The translations under genes were made by a program, and so were the position numbers. A stretch of 39,014 nucleotides of DNA from contig NZ_JADEWX010000040.1 of NCBI RefSeq assembly GCF_015207395.1, positions 1-39,014 on the forward strand, read 5' to 3'. Shown here piece by piece: positions 14,802 through 22,893 of this stretch (position 1 is the stretch's first letter; the number at the start of each line of letters is the position of its first letter). This DNA is from Nodosilinea sp. LEGE 07088 (GTDB lineage Bacteria > Cyanobacteriota > Cyanobacteriia > Phormidesmidales > Phormidesmidaceae). The notes under the pieces are model-generated. The model did no database searches and had not been told where the DNA came from. It was given only the letters and a program-made list of their open reading frames with translations.

Positions 14802-17189
14802 ATGAAGCAGTTTGCACAACATAAAGAAGAATCAAAAGCCTATGGAAACCAGCTCTTGGCTACACTTGAATATCAGAGTGTAATCACACAAATTAGTCAA
14901 TCTGCTTTGTCTCAACTTCCATTAGTTGATCTAGTTCAAAGGTCGGTTTCGTTAGTTTCTCAGGTGCTCAGAGTCAGCGGCAGTGACTATTGGCAAGTCC
15001 TATCAGATGGGCAAAAATTGTGTCGAATCGCTAGTACTCAAAACGTTTTCGAGCCCAGTAGTACCAGCGTTCAAGAGATTTCAGGTCTTACCCATTTGCT
15101 CAATGCCCACGAACCAATATTCTTTTCAGCCGATGCAGCCCGCTTTGAACAGGGTAGCTTGCAAAAACTACTTCCTGGTAATATGCACGGGATCGGATAC
15201 ATTATCTCAGGTCGCGATGCGCCACTAGGCGTGCTCACTGTATATACCCATCAGCCACATTTATTAACCCCTAGCGAAAGTCAATTTTTGCAGGTTATCA
15301 CTCAGCTCTTAGTCACTGCGATAGAGCGCAAACGATCGGAGGCACTTCTACTTGCCCAAACACAAGTACTCGAGCAAGTTGCCTCTGGCTCTATGCTGCC
15401 CCAAATTTTAAATAGTCTCTGTCTGCTTTTAGAACAAGAGCTACCGAGTGCTTTTTGTTCAGTGCTGCTGATGGATGAGAAGAGTAAAACCCTGTGCTCA
15501 GGCGCCGCCCCTAGCTTGCCCAAAGACTATGCTCACGCCCTTAATGGCCTGGTAGTTGGTGAGCAAGCCGGATCCTGTGGAACGGCAGCTCACCGAGGTG
15601 AAGCAGTATTTGTCAATGATATTGCGATCGATCCTCTTTGGGCACCCTTCCGAGATTTAGCCTTATCTCACAATATAAATGCCTGTTGGTCAATTCCTTT
15701 TTTCTCTAAAACAGGTGAGGTTCTAGGTACCTTTGCGCTGTCGCATCAGACTCCCTGTGCACCGAACTCAGACCATATCCAAATTATGAAGACTGCTGCC
15801 CATCTGGCCAGCATTGCAACTAAGAATCATTTGAATGGTGAGCGTTTACGTCATCAGGCTCTCTATGACGATCTGACTCAGCTAGCTAATCGTGCCTTTT
15901 TTACCGAGCAACTCCAGCTAAAGTTAAGGCAGCGCCAGCTAGACCGGTTGAATTCATCATCCTCAGCCAGCGAATTTGCCGTATTGCTGCTAGATATTGA
16001 TCGGTTCAAACTGGTCAATGATGGTTTGGGACATACTATTGGCGATCAATTTTTACAGGCGTTTGTACAAAGAGCAGGTAATTGCATAGGCTCCCAAGCT
16101 CTATTTGCCCGGCTTGGGGGAGACGAATTTGCCATTTTACTTGATCAAGCTCAAGATCTGACAAAACCTTGTCAACTGGCTGACAGTTTACAATCGGCAC
16201 TCGCAATACCCTTGAAGATCGGAACCTATGAAGTTATTGCCTCAGTGAGTATTGGTATCATTCACTCTTCTGGGAACTATTTCAAAACTGAGGATATGCT
16301 GCGCGATGCCGATATAGCGATGTATCAGGCTAAGGCTAATGGCGAGGAAAAATATGTCGTTTTTGACCAAACGATGCATGCCTCGGCACTTGCTCGCCTC
16401 CGCATGGAGCAAGGCCTGCGCTCTGCTGTAGAGCAACTGCGCCATGAAACCTCTCACCCATTTGAGCTGTATTACCAACCTATTGTTTCTCTCGAAACAG
16501 GTGAAATCCTTGGGTTTGAGGCCCTAAGCCGTTGGCTTCATCCAACTGATGGTATGGTTTTTCCCGGAAACTTTATCCCTATTGCAGAAGAAACTGGCCT
16601 TGTGGTTCCCCTAGGAATCTGGGTGATTGAAGAAGGGTGTCGGCAGCTGCAACAGTGGCAATCAAAATTTTCGAATCCCTCGTTGAGCATGAGCTTCAAT
16701 GTCTCTGCCCGACAGTTTTCTCAGCCCGATATGGTATTCAGAATTCAAGACGTTTTGAATCGCTATCAGCTGCGGCCGACCAGCATCAAGCTAGAAATTA
16801 CAGAAAGTATTTTGTTGGAAACTGCGCAGACGATAACTGAGCGCCTCGAACAGTTGAGAGCCATTGGAGTACAGCTCAGCCTTGATGACTTTGGTACGGG
16901 TTACTCATCGCTACAGTATCTAAATGATTTACCTGTTGACACCCTCAAAATCGATCGCTCTTTCGTCCAAAGCCTGCAACGACACGATGGCAAAATTATT
17001 CAAGCCATTATTGGGTTGGCTCAAAACCTGGGAATGACCGTCATTGCCGAAGGTATCGAAACTCAAGAGCAGTTGGCCTATCTCAAAAACCTTAATTGCG
17101 ATCAAGGTCAGGGGTATCTCTTTGCTCGCCCTCTCTCTAGGACTGCGGCTGAAAATATACTCTCTACCACAGCAAGTCTAATTTTTTAG
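14802..17189 (+). CDS. GAF-GAF-GGDEF-EAL cyclic-di-GMP signalling protein
   Basis: A 795-aa soluble sensor protein. Two GAF domains are predicted at about 35-175 and 190-345; the second has SCGTAAHRGEAVFVNDIAID and the NACWSIPFFS type of core. The GGDEF domain (about 350-520) has an intact GGDEF (439-443) and LLDIDRFK, but the upstream inhibitory I-site (RxxD) is absent. The EAL domain (about 545-785) has FEALSRW (Glu573), ITESILL, LDDFGTGYSSLQYL, LKIDRSF and IAEGIET, so phosphodiesterase residues are present. It could make, degrade or switch between both. The gene is visibly richer in A+T than its neighbours and follows a recombinase fragment, which suggests acquisition. The input to the GAF domains is unknown. 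Confidence 0.92.
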   Translation: MKQFAQHKEESKAYGNQLLATLEYQSVITQISQSALSQLPLVDLVQRSVSLVSQVLRVSGSDYWQVLSDGQKLCRIASTQNVFEPSSTSVQEISGLTHLLNAHEPIFFSADAARFEQGSLQKLLPGNMHGIGYIISGRDAPLGVLTVYTHQPHLLTPSESQFLQVITQLLVTAIERKRSEALLLAQTQVLEQVASGSMLPQILNSLCLLLEQELPSAFCSVLLMDEKSKTLCSGAAPSLPKDYAHALNGLVVGEQAGSCGTAAHRGEAVFVNDIAIDPLWAPFRDLALSHNINACWSIPFFSKTGEVLGTFALSHQTPCAPNSDHIQIMKTAAHLASIATKNHLNGERLRHQALYDDLTQLANRAFFTEQLQLKLRQRQLDRLNSSSSASEFAVLLLDIDRFKLVNDGLGHTIGDQFLQAFVQRAGNCIGSQALFARLGGDEFAILLDQAQDLTKPCQLADSLQSALAIPLKIGTYEVIASVSIGIIHSSGNYFKTEDMLRDADIAMYQAKANGEEKYVVFDQTMHASALARLRMEQGLRSAVEQLRHETSHPFELYYQPIVSLETGEILGFEALSRWLHPTDGMVFPGNFIPIAEETGLVVPLGIWVIEEGCRQLQQWQSKFSNPSLSMSFNVSARQFSQPDMVFRIQDVLNRYQLRPTSIKLEITESILLETAQTITERLEQLRAIGVQLSLDDFGTGYSSLQYLNDLPVDTLKIDRSFVQSLQRHDGKIIQAIIGLAQNLGMTVIAEGIETQEQLAYLKNLNCDQGQGYLFARPLSRTAAENILSTTASLIF

Positions 17190-17228
17190 TCGATAGTCTA
17201 AAGACGAATTGTGGTGGCAAGTACGTTG

Positions 17229-17277
17229 CCAAACGGTCTCAAGGCATCGTTTGGTGTCAACTGTCGTGAGAAGACAG
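17229..17277. terminator. Two hairpins between convergent genes
   Basis: CCAAACG (17229-17235) pairs with CGTTTGG (17248-17254) around a 12-base loop, and CTGTC (17261-17265) pairs with GACAG (17273-17277). They lie between the convergent GGDEF-EAL and saccharopine-dehydrogenase-like genes. No T-run follows either stem, so a terminator role is only likely by position. Confidence 0.35.
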
Positions 17278-17290
17278 CCACGGAAAATGG

Positions 17291-18403
17291 CTATACCCAA
17301 CTGTTTGCCGAGGGCGATCGCCGCTGAATAGCCAACTCTCGCTGGCGCAAAGTGCTTAAAAACTGGGGCGTTGTCACGGCCTGCTCCACCGGCCACACCC
17401 CAGGCTTGTGAAGCTGCCCAGTTAATAACAGCTGGGCCACGCTACCCGCCCCCGCCCCCGCAGCATAGGCGGTGTCTGGGCAGGCAAACGTGCTGGTCAC
17501 GGTGGTTGGGGCACCCCCTTGCTGCCCCTGTACGTCGGCCCGCATGGCAATGCCAATGCCGCTAAAGCGATCGCTAACCTGGGTCATGCGATAGCTGACC
17601 TGGGCCAGGGACTCAATCGTTTTGGGCTGTCGCAGCCAGCCTTTGGGCGCAGCGTGGGCCATCAGCCAGGTGAGGTGATTGTAAATGTCGGGCAGGGAGC
17701 CAAATTTGGTTGTCACCGTCTGCACCGGAAACGAGCGCGGTAGGGTCATCGCCTCGATCGTGTTGAACCAGTACACGGCGCAGTCGCCATAGGGAGCCGG
17801 GAAGGTAACTTGCTGCCGCTGACTGTAGGGCGCGATCGCCTGCCAGCGGCCCTCGATCCAGGCCGCGATCGGGTGCTGTAGCTCCAGAAACGTTGTGCGC
17901 ATCACGGTCATCCCGGCCCCGCCCGACCCCGCCACCACATAGCTGAGATGAATCGCCTCGGGCTGCTCCAGCGCCTCTATGCCCTGGCGGGCCATGCTGT
18001 TTGAAATGCCGGGAAAAACGCCCGTGCTGACGATCGCCGTCACCCCCGCTGCCGCCGCCTGCCCGCTGAGGGCTAGCGCCCGCTCTACGTAGGGCGGGTG
18101 GTCGGCCACATCGAGATAGTTGACGCCCAAATCGAGGCAGGTTTGCAGCACCTGGCTGCCTCGATAGCTGAAGGGGCCAGCGGTATGAATCACCAGATCG
18201 CAGCCCGCGATCGCCCGGCGCAGACCCTCGCCATCGGCTACATCTAAGCACAGGTATTGCTGCCGAGGATGAGTCAGGTTGACGCCCGCCGCCGACCGCC
18301 GACCAGCCAGGGTCAAAGTGGCATCGGTATGGGCGAGCAAGTCTTGGGCGACGCTACTGCCAATGCGGCCCAACCCTCCCAAAAGCAAGACATGCTGAGT
18401 CAT
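17291..18403 (-). CDS. Saccharopine dehydrogenase-like NAD(P)-binding oxidoreductase
   Basis: A 370-aa protein. The N terminus is a Rossmann fold with LLLGGLGRIGSS (dinucleotide-binding loop), followed by LAGRRSAAG, LDVADGEGLRRAIAGCDLVI and HTAGPFSYRGSQVLQTCLD, as in the saccharopine dehydrogenase NADP-binding family (Sacchrp_dh_NADP). Related proteins include membrane-associated enoyl reductases and many uncharacterised members; true saccharopine dehydrogenase activity is not implied. Mid-protein STGVFPGISNSMARQGIEAL is a family-specific segment. The gene is high in GC with several HIP1 sites, unlike the GGDEF-EAL gene next to it, so it looks native. It stands alone; the substrate is unknown. 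Confidence 0.82.
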   Translation of the reverse strand: MTQHVLLLGGLGRIGSSVAQDLLAHTDATLTLAGRRSAAGVNLTHPRQQYLCLDVADGEGLRRAIAGCDLVIHTAGPFSYRGSQVLQTCLDLGVNYLDVADHPPYVERALALSGQAAAAGVTAIVSTGVFPGISNSMARQGIEALEQPEAIHLSYVVAGSGGAGMTVMRTTFLELQHPIAAWIEGRWQAIAPYSQRQQVTFPAPYGDCAVYWFNTIEAMTLPRSFPVQTVTTKFGSLPDIYNHLTWLMAHAAPKGWLRQPKTIESLAQVSYRMTQVSDRFSGIGIAMRADVQGQQGGAPTTVTSTFACPDTAYAAGAGAGSVAQLLLTGQLHKPGVWPVEQAVTTPQFLSTLRQRELAIQRRSPSANSWV

Positions 18404-18485
18404 GGGAAGGCTCCTGACCTACTGTTTACAGACTTTCAGAGCATTGTAGTGGCTCGGTCAGTACTACTGAGGACGGAGCATTGCT

Positions 18486-18740
18486 TTAGTCCGGCGGCTG
18501 AAACTGTATCACGCTAGCCATAGTGCCGCGCCAGAGGTATTGGGTGAGTTGTCTACCCATAGCTTTTTTGTCAGCAGAGTTGGTGGTTAGGGGCCAGTGC
18601 AGGGCGGCGTTGAGGTCGCTGCGGGCCTGCTCAGGCAGCAGCAGCCACAGGTGGGGTCAGCAGACGACGGCATCGAGACCTTACTTGAGATTGGGCCGCA
18701 GTTCAGCAGCACGTAACGTATTGCCCAGCTGGGTTGGCAT
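18486..18740 (-). pseudogene. Possible degraded gene with two in-frame stops
   Basis: Minus-strand frame from the ATG at 18740 reads MPTQLGNTLRAAELRPNLK, then TAA (18683-18681), GLDAVVC, TGA (18659-18657), then PHLWLLLPEQARSDLNAALH. The composition looks coding, and the two stops are each one base away from the sense codons that would be natural (Tyr and Trp). A neighbouring frame upstream (FIQERRTRSDQ, about 18740-18790) may be its earlier part. I do not know the family. It lies in the 600-bp stretch between the oxidoreductase and the MazEF remnant (18404-19004), in which I see nothing else. Confidence 0.35.
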
Positions 18741-19004
18741 TAGCTGCTTGGTCTGAACGGGTACGCCGCTCCTGGATAAATTCTCTGGCCAAACTAACCT
18801 ACATTCTGGCCAGCGTCTCTTCCGGGCAGGCCACGCTTAATCTTGTTGCAATGCGTTGCTCCTCATATCCTCTGTCATTCATGCCATGGCATGAATTCAA
18901 TTCCTCAAGCCTGCTCCCGCATAAATGCTCGTGGAAATGCGCATGACAGCAAAAGGTTATTCCCCTGCGGCGAAAATCCAACCCAGTCTTGGCGCAATAT
19001 GCAC

Positions 19005-19165
19005 CTACAACTTTAAGCAGTAACGGATAGCCGCTTCGACCTCTAACATCTTGTCATCCGATAACTGCCCAGCAGGAACTTCAGGAAAACGCTTTGGGTC
19101 AAGCGATCGCAGTTGAAAACACAAAAACACCGTCTCAAATAGACTTGCCCCCGCTGCATACTCAT
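19005..19165 (-). pseudogene. MazF/PemK-type toxin remnant with internal deletion
   Basis: The ATG at 19165 overlaps the antitoxin stop by four bases (ATGA) and starts MSMQRGQVYL, the normal beginning of a MazF/PemK ribonuclease. Immediately afterwards the frame changes, and the other frame gives FLCFQLRSLDPKRFPEVPAG, QLSDDKMLEVEAAIRYCLKL and stop at 19005, a normal MazF-like C terminus. Roughly 60 central residues, including the usual G-x-RP-x-x-V-x-S segment, are gone. The gene is thus reduced to its two ends and cannot make an active toxin. A longer open frame from 19319 runs through the antitoxin in another frame and is not a gene. Confidence 0.75.
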
Positions 19166-19398
19166 GGATAACTGAGGCCATCTGCTTCGCTAATTGCAAA
19201 CTCATCGTTGATCTGCGTGATTTCGGCTTGAATATCAGGATCTGCAGCCATTTCAGCCAAAGCATCGACCCAGGTATCGTCTTTTGCCACAGACTCTTGC
19301 ACACGCAGGAGTCGCACAAGCCGCTCTAATAGCCAAAGCTTTTCAGTGAAGGAGAGGGTTTCTATAGTTTGCTCAAGGGCTCGGAGCGTTTGAGACAT
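19162..19398 (-). CDS. Antitoxin of a MazEF-type module (now orphan)
   Basis: A 78-aa acidic protein: MSQTLRALEQTIETLSFTEK then LWLLERLVRLLR and a C-terminal part LAEMAADPDIQAEITQINDE. This is the layout of cyanobacterial antitoxins paired with MazF/PemK toxins: a helical N terminus for dimerisation and DNA contact, and an acidic C terminus that normally wraps the toxin. The ATGA overlap with the downstream toxin remnant confirms the pairing. The frame is intact although its toxin is destroyed, so it either is young as an orphan or still has a use, such as repression or neutralising a related toxin. The identity of the DNA-binding fold is not certain. Confidence 0.75.
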   Translation of the reverse strand: MSQTLRALEQTIETLSFTEKLWLLERLVRLLRVQESVAKDDTWVDALAEMAADPDIQAEITQINDEFAISEADGLSYP

Positions 19399-19579
19399 CG
19401 CTTAATTCACGGTTAGGATTTAAGGCTGCTACCATTCTAGGATGACCCGCAAGGCCAGAGCTTTGCCCTGAGTCAATTTATTGCCTGATGATGCACGTTT
19501 TGCCAGATAGGCTGGTAGCAGCGCTCAACGGCTCCCAGCCCTGCACACCTACACTCGCCTGCAAACGCAACATCCACCC

Positions 19580-19868
19580 ATGGTTACTGTCCCCCTCCCC
19601 GATGCTCAGTTAATGACATTCGCCGAGTTCGTTGACTGAAAACCCGACAACCGTCGGTACGAACTTCACCACGGTACCCCCATTTACCTGGGCCTGGGCG
19701 GACGCCGCTATGTAACTCAAGCAACCAACGTTTTCAACCTATCGCCTGGTTGAGGATGAGTACCAGGTTAGCCAGTTTCGAGGGACTGAGCCTATTCGTT
19801 CTGAGCTGTTTCCAGACCTATCGCTGACAGCCGACGCCATCTTTCGGGCTGCTCCCTTTGCGTCTTAA
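19580..19868 (+). pseudogene. Second Uma2 family endonuclease pseudogene
   Basis: From the ATG at 19580 the reading is MVTVPLPDAQLMTFAEFVD, a TGA at 19637-19639 where Trp is expected, then KPDNRRYELHHGTPIYLGLG, a typical Uma2 N terminus. After about 19740 the reading moves to another frame: TYRLVEDEYQVSQFRGTEPI and SELFPDLSLTADAIFRAAPF, a typical Uma2 C terminus ending with TAA at 19866. The central nuclease core of roughly 100 residues is missing. It carries both a nonsense mutation and an out-of-frame internal deletion. It lies in the gap between the orphan antitoxin and the ferredoxin-like gene. Confidence 0.75.
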
Positions 19869-19928
19869 CAAAGACACCCCGATCGCCCCTCCTCAGCTAT
19901 AGACTCAGAGCATGGATAGGTAACAACC

Positions 19929-20192
19929 ATGGCTCACCTCACTGCCCGTCGCCCCCAAAACATAGACGGCGACATCTACGTTGATGGCTCCTGCATCGAC
20001 TGCGACACCTGCCGCTGGATGGCACCCGATATCTTTACCCGCGCAGACGGACAGTCAGCAGTTTTTCACCAGCCCGAAACCGAAGCCGAACGCCTAGCCG
20101 CGCTCCAGGCCGTGCTCCCGCAATCGCTCAAGGACGGCGCGTTTTTTGACTCTGAAGAGGGGGGCTTCACACACCTGCTCTCAGCCCTATGA
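19929..20192 (+). pseudogene. Truncated ferredoxin-like gene (N-terminal iron-sulfur part)
   Basis: The 87-aa frame opens with RPQNIDGDIYVDGSCIDCDT followed by CRWMAPDIFTR, QSAVFHQPETEAERLAALQA. This matches the ferredoxin-like domain that in many cyanobacteria is fused to a metallo-beta-lactamase hydrolase. Three cysteines (CIDCDTC) are present, but the fourth, usually in a C-P pair just after LQALL, is missing; the last 20 residues do not resemble the family. The hydrolase domain is absent and another gene begins on the opposite strand 4 bp later. The most likely reading is a 3' truncation, unable to hold a normal 4Fe-4S cluster. A genuine short ferredoxin is a less likely alternative. Confidence 0.55.
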
Positions 20193-20196
20193 ATGG

Positions 20197-21087
20197 CTAT
20201 TTTCTCTGCGGCTTCTGGCTCTTCTTGACCATGTGCTCGAGTCCGAATTTCCAGGCGCTAAACTTTACCAGCTTTTGTCCCGTCCAGGAAACCCGGTTTC
20301 TGGCCTGATTGTTCTTGGACCAGATAATCGGTGAGCCTACTCTCATCTTTGAAGCGATGGGACTCCAGTAGTAAATAGAAATAAGTTTACGACTGCGATC
20401 CATAGGGCAAGACAGTGGCTGAGGAACACCATGAAGGGTCTCCGTTGTGGTTGGGAAAATAATGGTGCAATTAAACAACGGTGGATAGCTGGCTCGCTGC
20501 TGGGCCTTAATTGGATCTTGCAGAACCAGATCGCCCCCCCAGCTCAGTTCCCAGTCATGGTTGAGGTAAATCAAGAGGTTAACTCGCCGCGTCAGTGGCA
20601 TAATCGGGTGCTGAGTGTAGTCTGCATGAAGGTTCAGCCACCCATCTCGACCCATTTCATGTAACCCGGCCCCGAAAAACGTGGGATCGGGAACCAGATC
20701 ATCAATACCTGTAATTTGCTTAATCTGCTCAATAAATTCCGTTGAGTTGAGCCAGAAGCAGAAAAGTTGGGTGAATATTGAAACGCCTGCCGTACCACGG
20801 GATGTTTTTTTCTGCTCGTTTTTAGTGTGCCATGTTAGCCACTCACACTGATCTTCTCGAGGGAATTCATGCACAATGCGACTTAAAGCATGCTCTGGAA
20901 ACAGTCCATCTATGACCAAATGAGGAAATGGCTTCCCGGAGTTGTATTGCTCCTTGAGTGTAGGTGTTTCCTGCCGAAGCCGAGCCAGAGTTCCAGGCAG
21001 CGTAAACTCCAGATCTAGGGCGGACTCTTGCACAATAAAATTGGTGCCAAACGATTCAGATGTTGCATTCTCAATTGGATTTGACAT
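20197..21087 (-). CDS. 2OG-Fe(II) oxygenase (prolyl hydroxylase-like)
   Basis: A 296-aa non-haem iron dioxygenase. The jelly-roll core gives the iron ligands: His154 and Asp156 in NLHADYTQHP and His219 in ETLHGVPQPL, with Arg231 or Arg233 (DRSRKLISIYYW) set to bind 2-oxoglutarate. RRVNLLIYLNHDWELSWGGD is the strand pattern of the prolyl-4-hydroxylase-type group. The N-terminal 60 residues contain FPHLVIDGLFPE, common in this family. The C-terminal 55 residues are basic (KKSQKPQRK at the end) and not part of the core. Substrate unknown; relatives modify proteins, sugars or natural products. It stands alone beside long non-coding DNA and is AT-richer than core genes. Confidence 0.85.
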   Translation of the reverse strand: MSNPIENATSESFGTNFIVQESALDLEFTLPGTLARLRQETPTLKEQYNSGKPFPHLVIDGLFPEHALSRIVHEFPREDQCEWLTWHTKNEQKKTSRGTAGVSIFTQLFCFWLNSTEFIEQIKQITGIDDLVPDPTFFGAGLHEMGRDGWLNLHADYTQHPIMPLTRRVNLLIYLNHDWELSWGGDLVLQDPIKAQQRASYPPLFNCTIIFPTTTETLHGVPQPLSCPMDRSRKLISIYYWSPIASKMRVGSPIIWSKNNQARNRVSWTGQKLVKFSAWKFGLEHMVKKSQKPQRK

Positions 21088-22045
21088 GGGTAATTCTAAA
21101 GTCTAAATAGATGAATTGAACTGTTGTCTTTTCGTTTTTCAATTGGACTATAGGTTCCAAAGACTTTAGAAAATTGCCGACTGACAACTAAACCCAGAAT
21201 GTTATGGGTCAGCCTTATGAACTACTCTGTAGCGTTGATCTATAGCTTCTCATCTAACAATAGACAAGACTGAGAAGCAGTCATAAACTGGCAGTCCTGA
21301 GCCTGGAATATAGGATCAGGACTGTGCTTAAGGGTTTTGGACGATTCAGTAAAATGGGTCTTGGCCTGTGGCGTGGCTAGACCCAACTTGAGTCTATTAA
21401 AGTGTTCTAAACCTGATACAGGAGTAGAACGGCAATTAATTTGCAAAAAAATACCCTGGCTATAAACCGGGTTCGCTTTCTGCAACCGTGACAACTAAGT
21501 AGATGACTAAGGCAGCTAAAGTAAAACTCCAAACAGCCTCCGAATAGTATTCCTAATTAGGTCTCATGCTCTGATCGTTTAGAGAGAAGTAGAAAATGGC
21601 AGACTTAGTCTGAGACTGCTGAAATGCTCCTTTTTTGCAGTTGGAGGTAATGATAAACACACCTAAACCTTGAGTATTTTTCACTGAAGTTAGGCAACTC
21701 TTGGATGTAGAAGTAGCTTTCAGATCATAACCCTTAAGAAAGGTCAGTGGACTTACTGAACGCCTCTTCTAAATAATCATAATTCCATAAAATGGTCTAA
21801 GGTGGTTGAACTTTAAGTGAGCTTGCTGTCGGAGAGTTTGAAGTGTCAATGAAGTCTGGCTGGGTGTATTTAGCGGCCGGGGGACTAGATGGCCGATACA
21901 GATGCCGCTTCTGTAAAACAGATTGGTTCTTTGCGGAATGTACACACCCCGGCTTGTAGTTCCCTATGGCGAAGCTAAGTTGAGTCACACCGCGCCTTCT
22001 GTATCCTTATATAGGGGCGCGGTGCTATCGCTATAACTCCTGGGG
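21088..22045. other. Nearly 1 kb without a convincing gene
   Basis: AT-richer than the flanks and lacking HIP1 sites. Open frames at 21240-21494 and 21797-21988 (minus) have no ribosome-binding sites and no recognisable sequence. The only curious frame is a plus-strand 36-codon one (21849-21959) encoding YRCRFCKTDWFFAECTHPGL, with Cys-x2-Cys and Cys-x-His pairs. The right end holds a GC-rich hairpin. The block may be remains of an inserted element, but I recognise no transposase or terminal repeats. Confidence 0.5.
21988..22024 (-). terminator. GC-rich hairpin downstream of the lysozyme-like gene
   Basis: CACCGCGCC (21988-21996) pairs perfectly with GGCGCGGTG (22016-22024) around a 19-base loop, 21 bp past the stop codon of the minus-strand lysozyme-like gene. 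No T-run follows, so it may end transcription with help or protect the mRNA 3' end. Confidence 0.45.
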
Positions 22046-22771
22046 TTATTGCGGCAATTGCCCCGATGCCGATAGTTCAAGCTCTTCTTCAAGAAGATTC
22101 TTATAGATGCGGGGCAGACGGGCTGTCATACTATTTGACTCAATCCCATAGCCCAAGCTCGTCCATGTGCCAGAGAGGCGGCGCAACACTTCGTCGAGAC
22201 GACCATCGCGCAAAGCGGTAGGAATATCTAAATCCCAGGCTGACGAATCTTTCAGCCAGTTATATACCACTATGTCTTGAGATTCGGGGTCAAAGCTATA
22301 ATCGTCCCACCCGCCAAACCAGCTGGGCCCTTTAGGATGATAGTGACGGGCTTTTTCTTGCCAAGTATCGGTCAAAAATTGGTAGCGTCCAGCGGCGGTA
22401 GTGCAGCGTCCTTGATTAGGGCCGGCGACAATTTCCACACAAATATTGGGATGCCGCTTGATCTGCGGCACAAGCTGCCCGCCATAGAGCACGTTGTAAG
22501 GCTCGTTGATATTTGACTCAGCGGCAGAAATTGTGCGCATGAGAGCTCGAAGATAGGGGTCACCGCCTGCCATAGCCAAGGGCTCGGGGTGACTGACCCA
22601 CACCGCTTCCTGAATCTGCCGGAGGGAAGGGCGGGGCAGCGATCGCACACCCACAAGCCCTACCCCCAGGAGCAACAATGCAGCGATCGCCGCTGCCCGC
22701 CGCCGTTTGGCAAGCTTTACCTGACGCTGACGGGCACGGTGAAGGGCAGAGCTAGAAGGCAGTGAGGTCAC
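22046..22771 (-). CDS. Lambda-R-like (GH104) lysozyme / muramidase, membrane-anchored
   Basis: A 241-aa protein. The N terminus is basic (RARQRQVKLAKRRR) and followed by one hydrophobic span (about 26-42), so it is anchored or exported. The catalytic domain resembles the phage lambda endolysin R (GH104): LRALMRTISAAESN with Glu85 as likely catalytic acid, PYNVLYGGQLV, HPNICVEIVAGPNQGRC, TTAAGRYQFLTDTW and GTWTSLGYG near the end. Such enzymes cut the glycan strands of peptidoglycan, in lambda as lytic transglycosylases. No other phage genes surround it, so it is more likely a cellular wall-remodelling enzyme than a prophage gene. It is downstream of ndhH on the same strand with a 122-bp gap. 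Confidence 0.85.
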   Translation of the reverse strand: MTSLPSSSALHRARQRQVKLAKRRRAAAIAALLLLGVGLVGVRSLPRPSLRQIQEAVWVSHPEPLAMAGGDPYLRALMRTISAAESNINEPYNVLYGGQLVPQIKRHPNICVEIVAGPNQGRCTTAAGRYQFLTDTWQEKARHYHPKGPSWFGGWDDYSFDPESQDIVVYNWLKDSSAWDLDIPTALRDGRLDEVLRRLSGTWTSLGYGIESNSMTARLPRIYKNLLEEELELSASGQLPQ

Positions 22772-22893
22772 GGGCGACAGATTTTACAGGGGCATGAGTG
22801 GCTAGCAACAGCCAGCCGAAGGAAAGCAAAAGCTAAGCCACTGCTATAGTAGTCCATTAGCTTTAGAGGCTGCTTTGGGGTGAGGCCCTATGT

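Noticed and set aside
19005-19319. A 104-codon frame read as one gene
   Set aside because: Its first half runs through the antitoxin in the wrong frame; only the last part is a MazF-like C terminus, so it is a toxin remnant.
21240-21494. An 84-codon minus-strand frame in the gene-poor block
   Set aside because: No start signal and no protein-like pattern.
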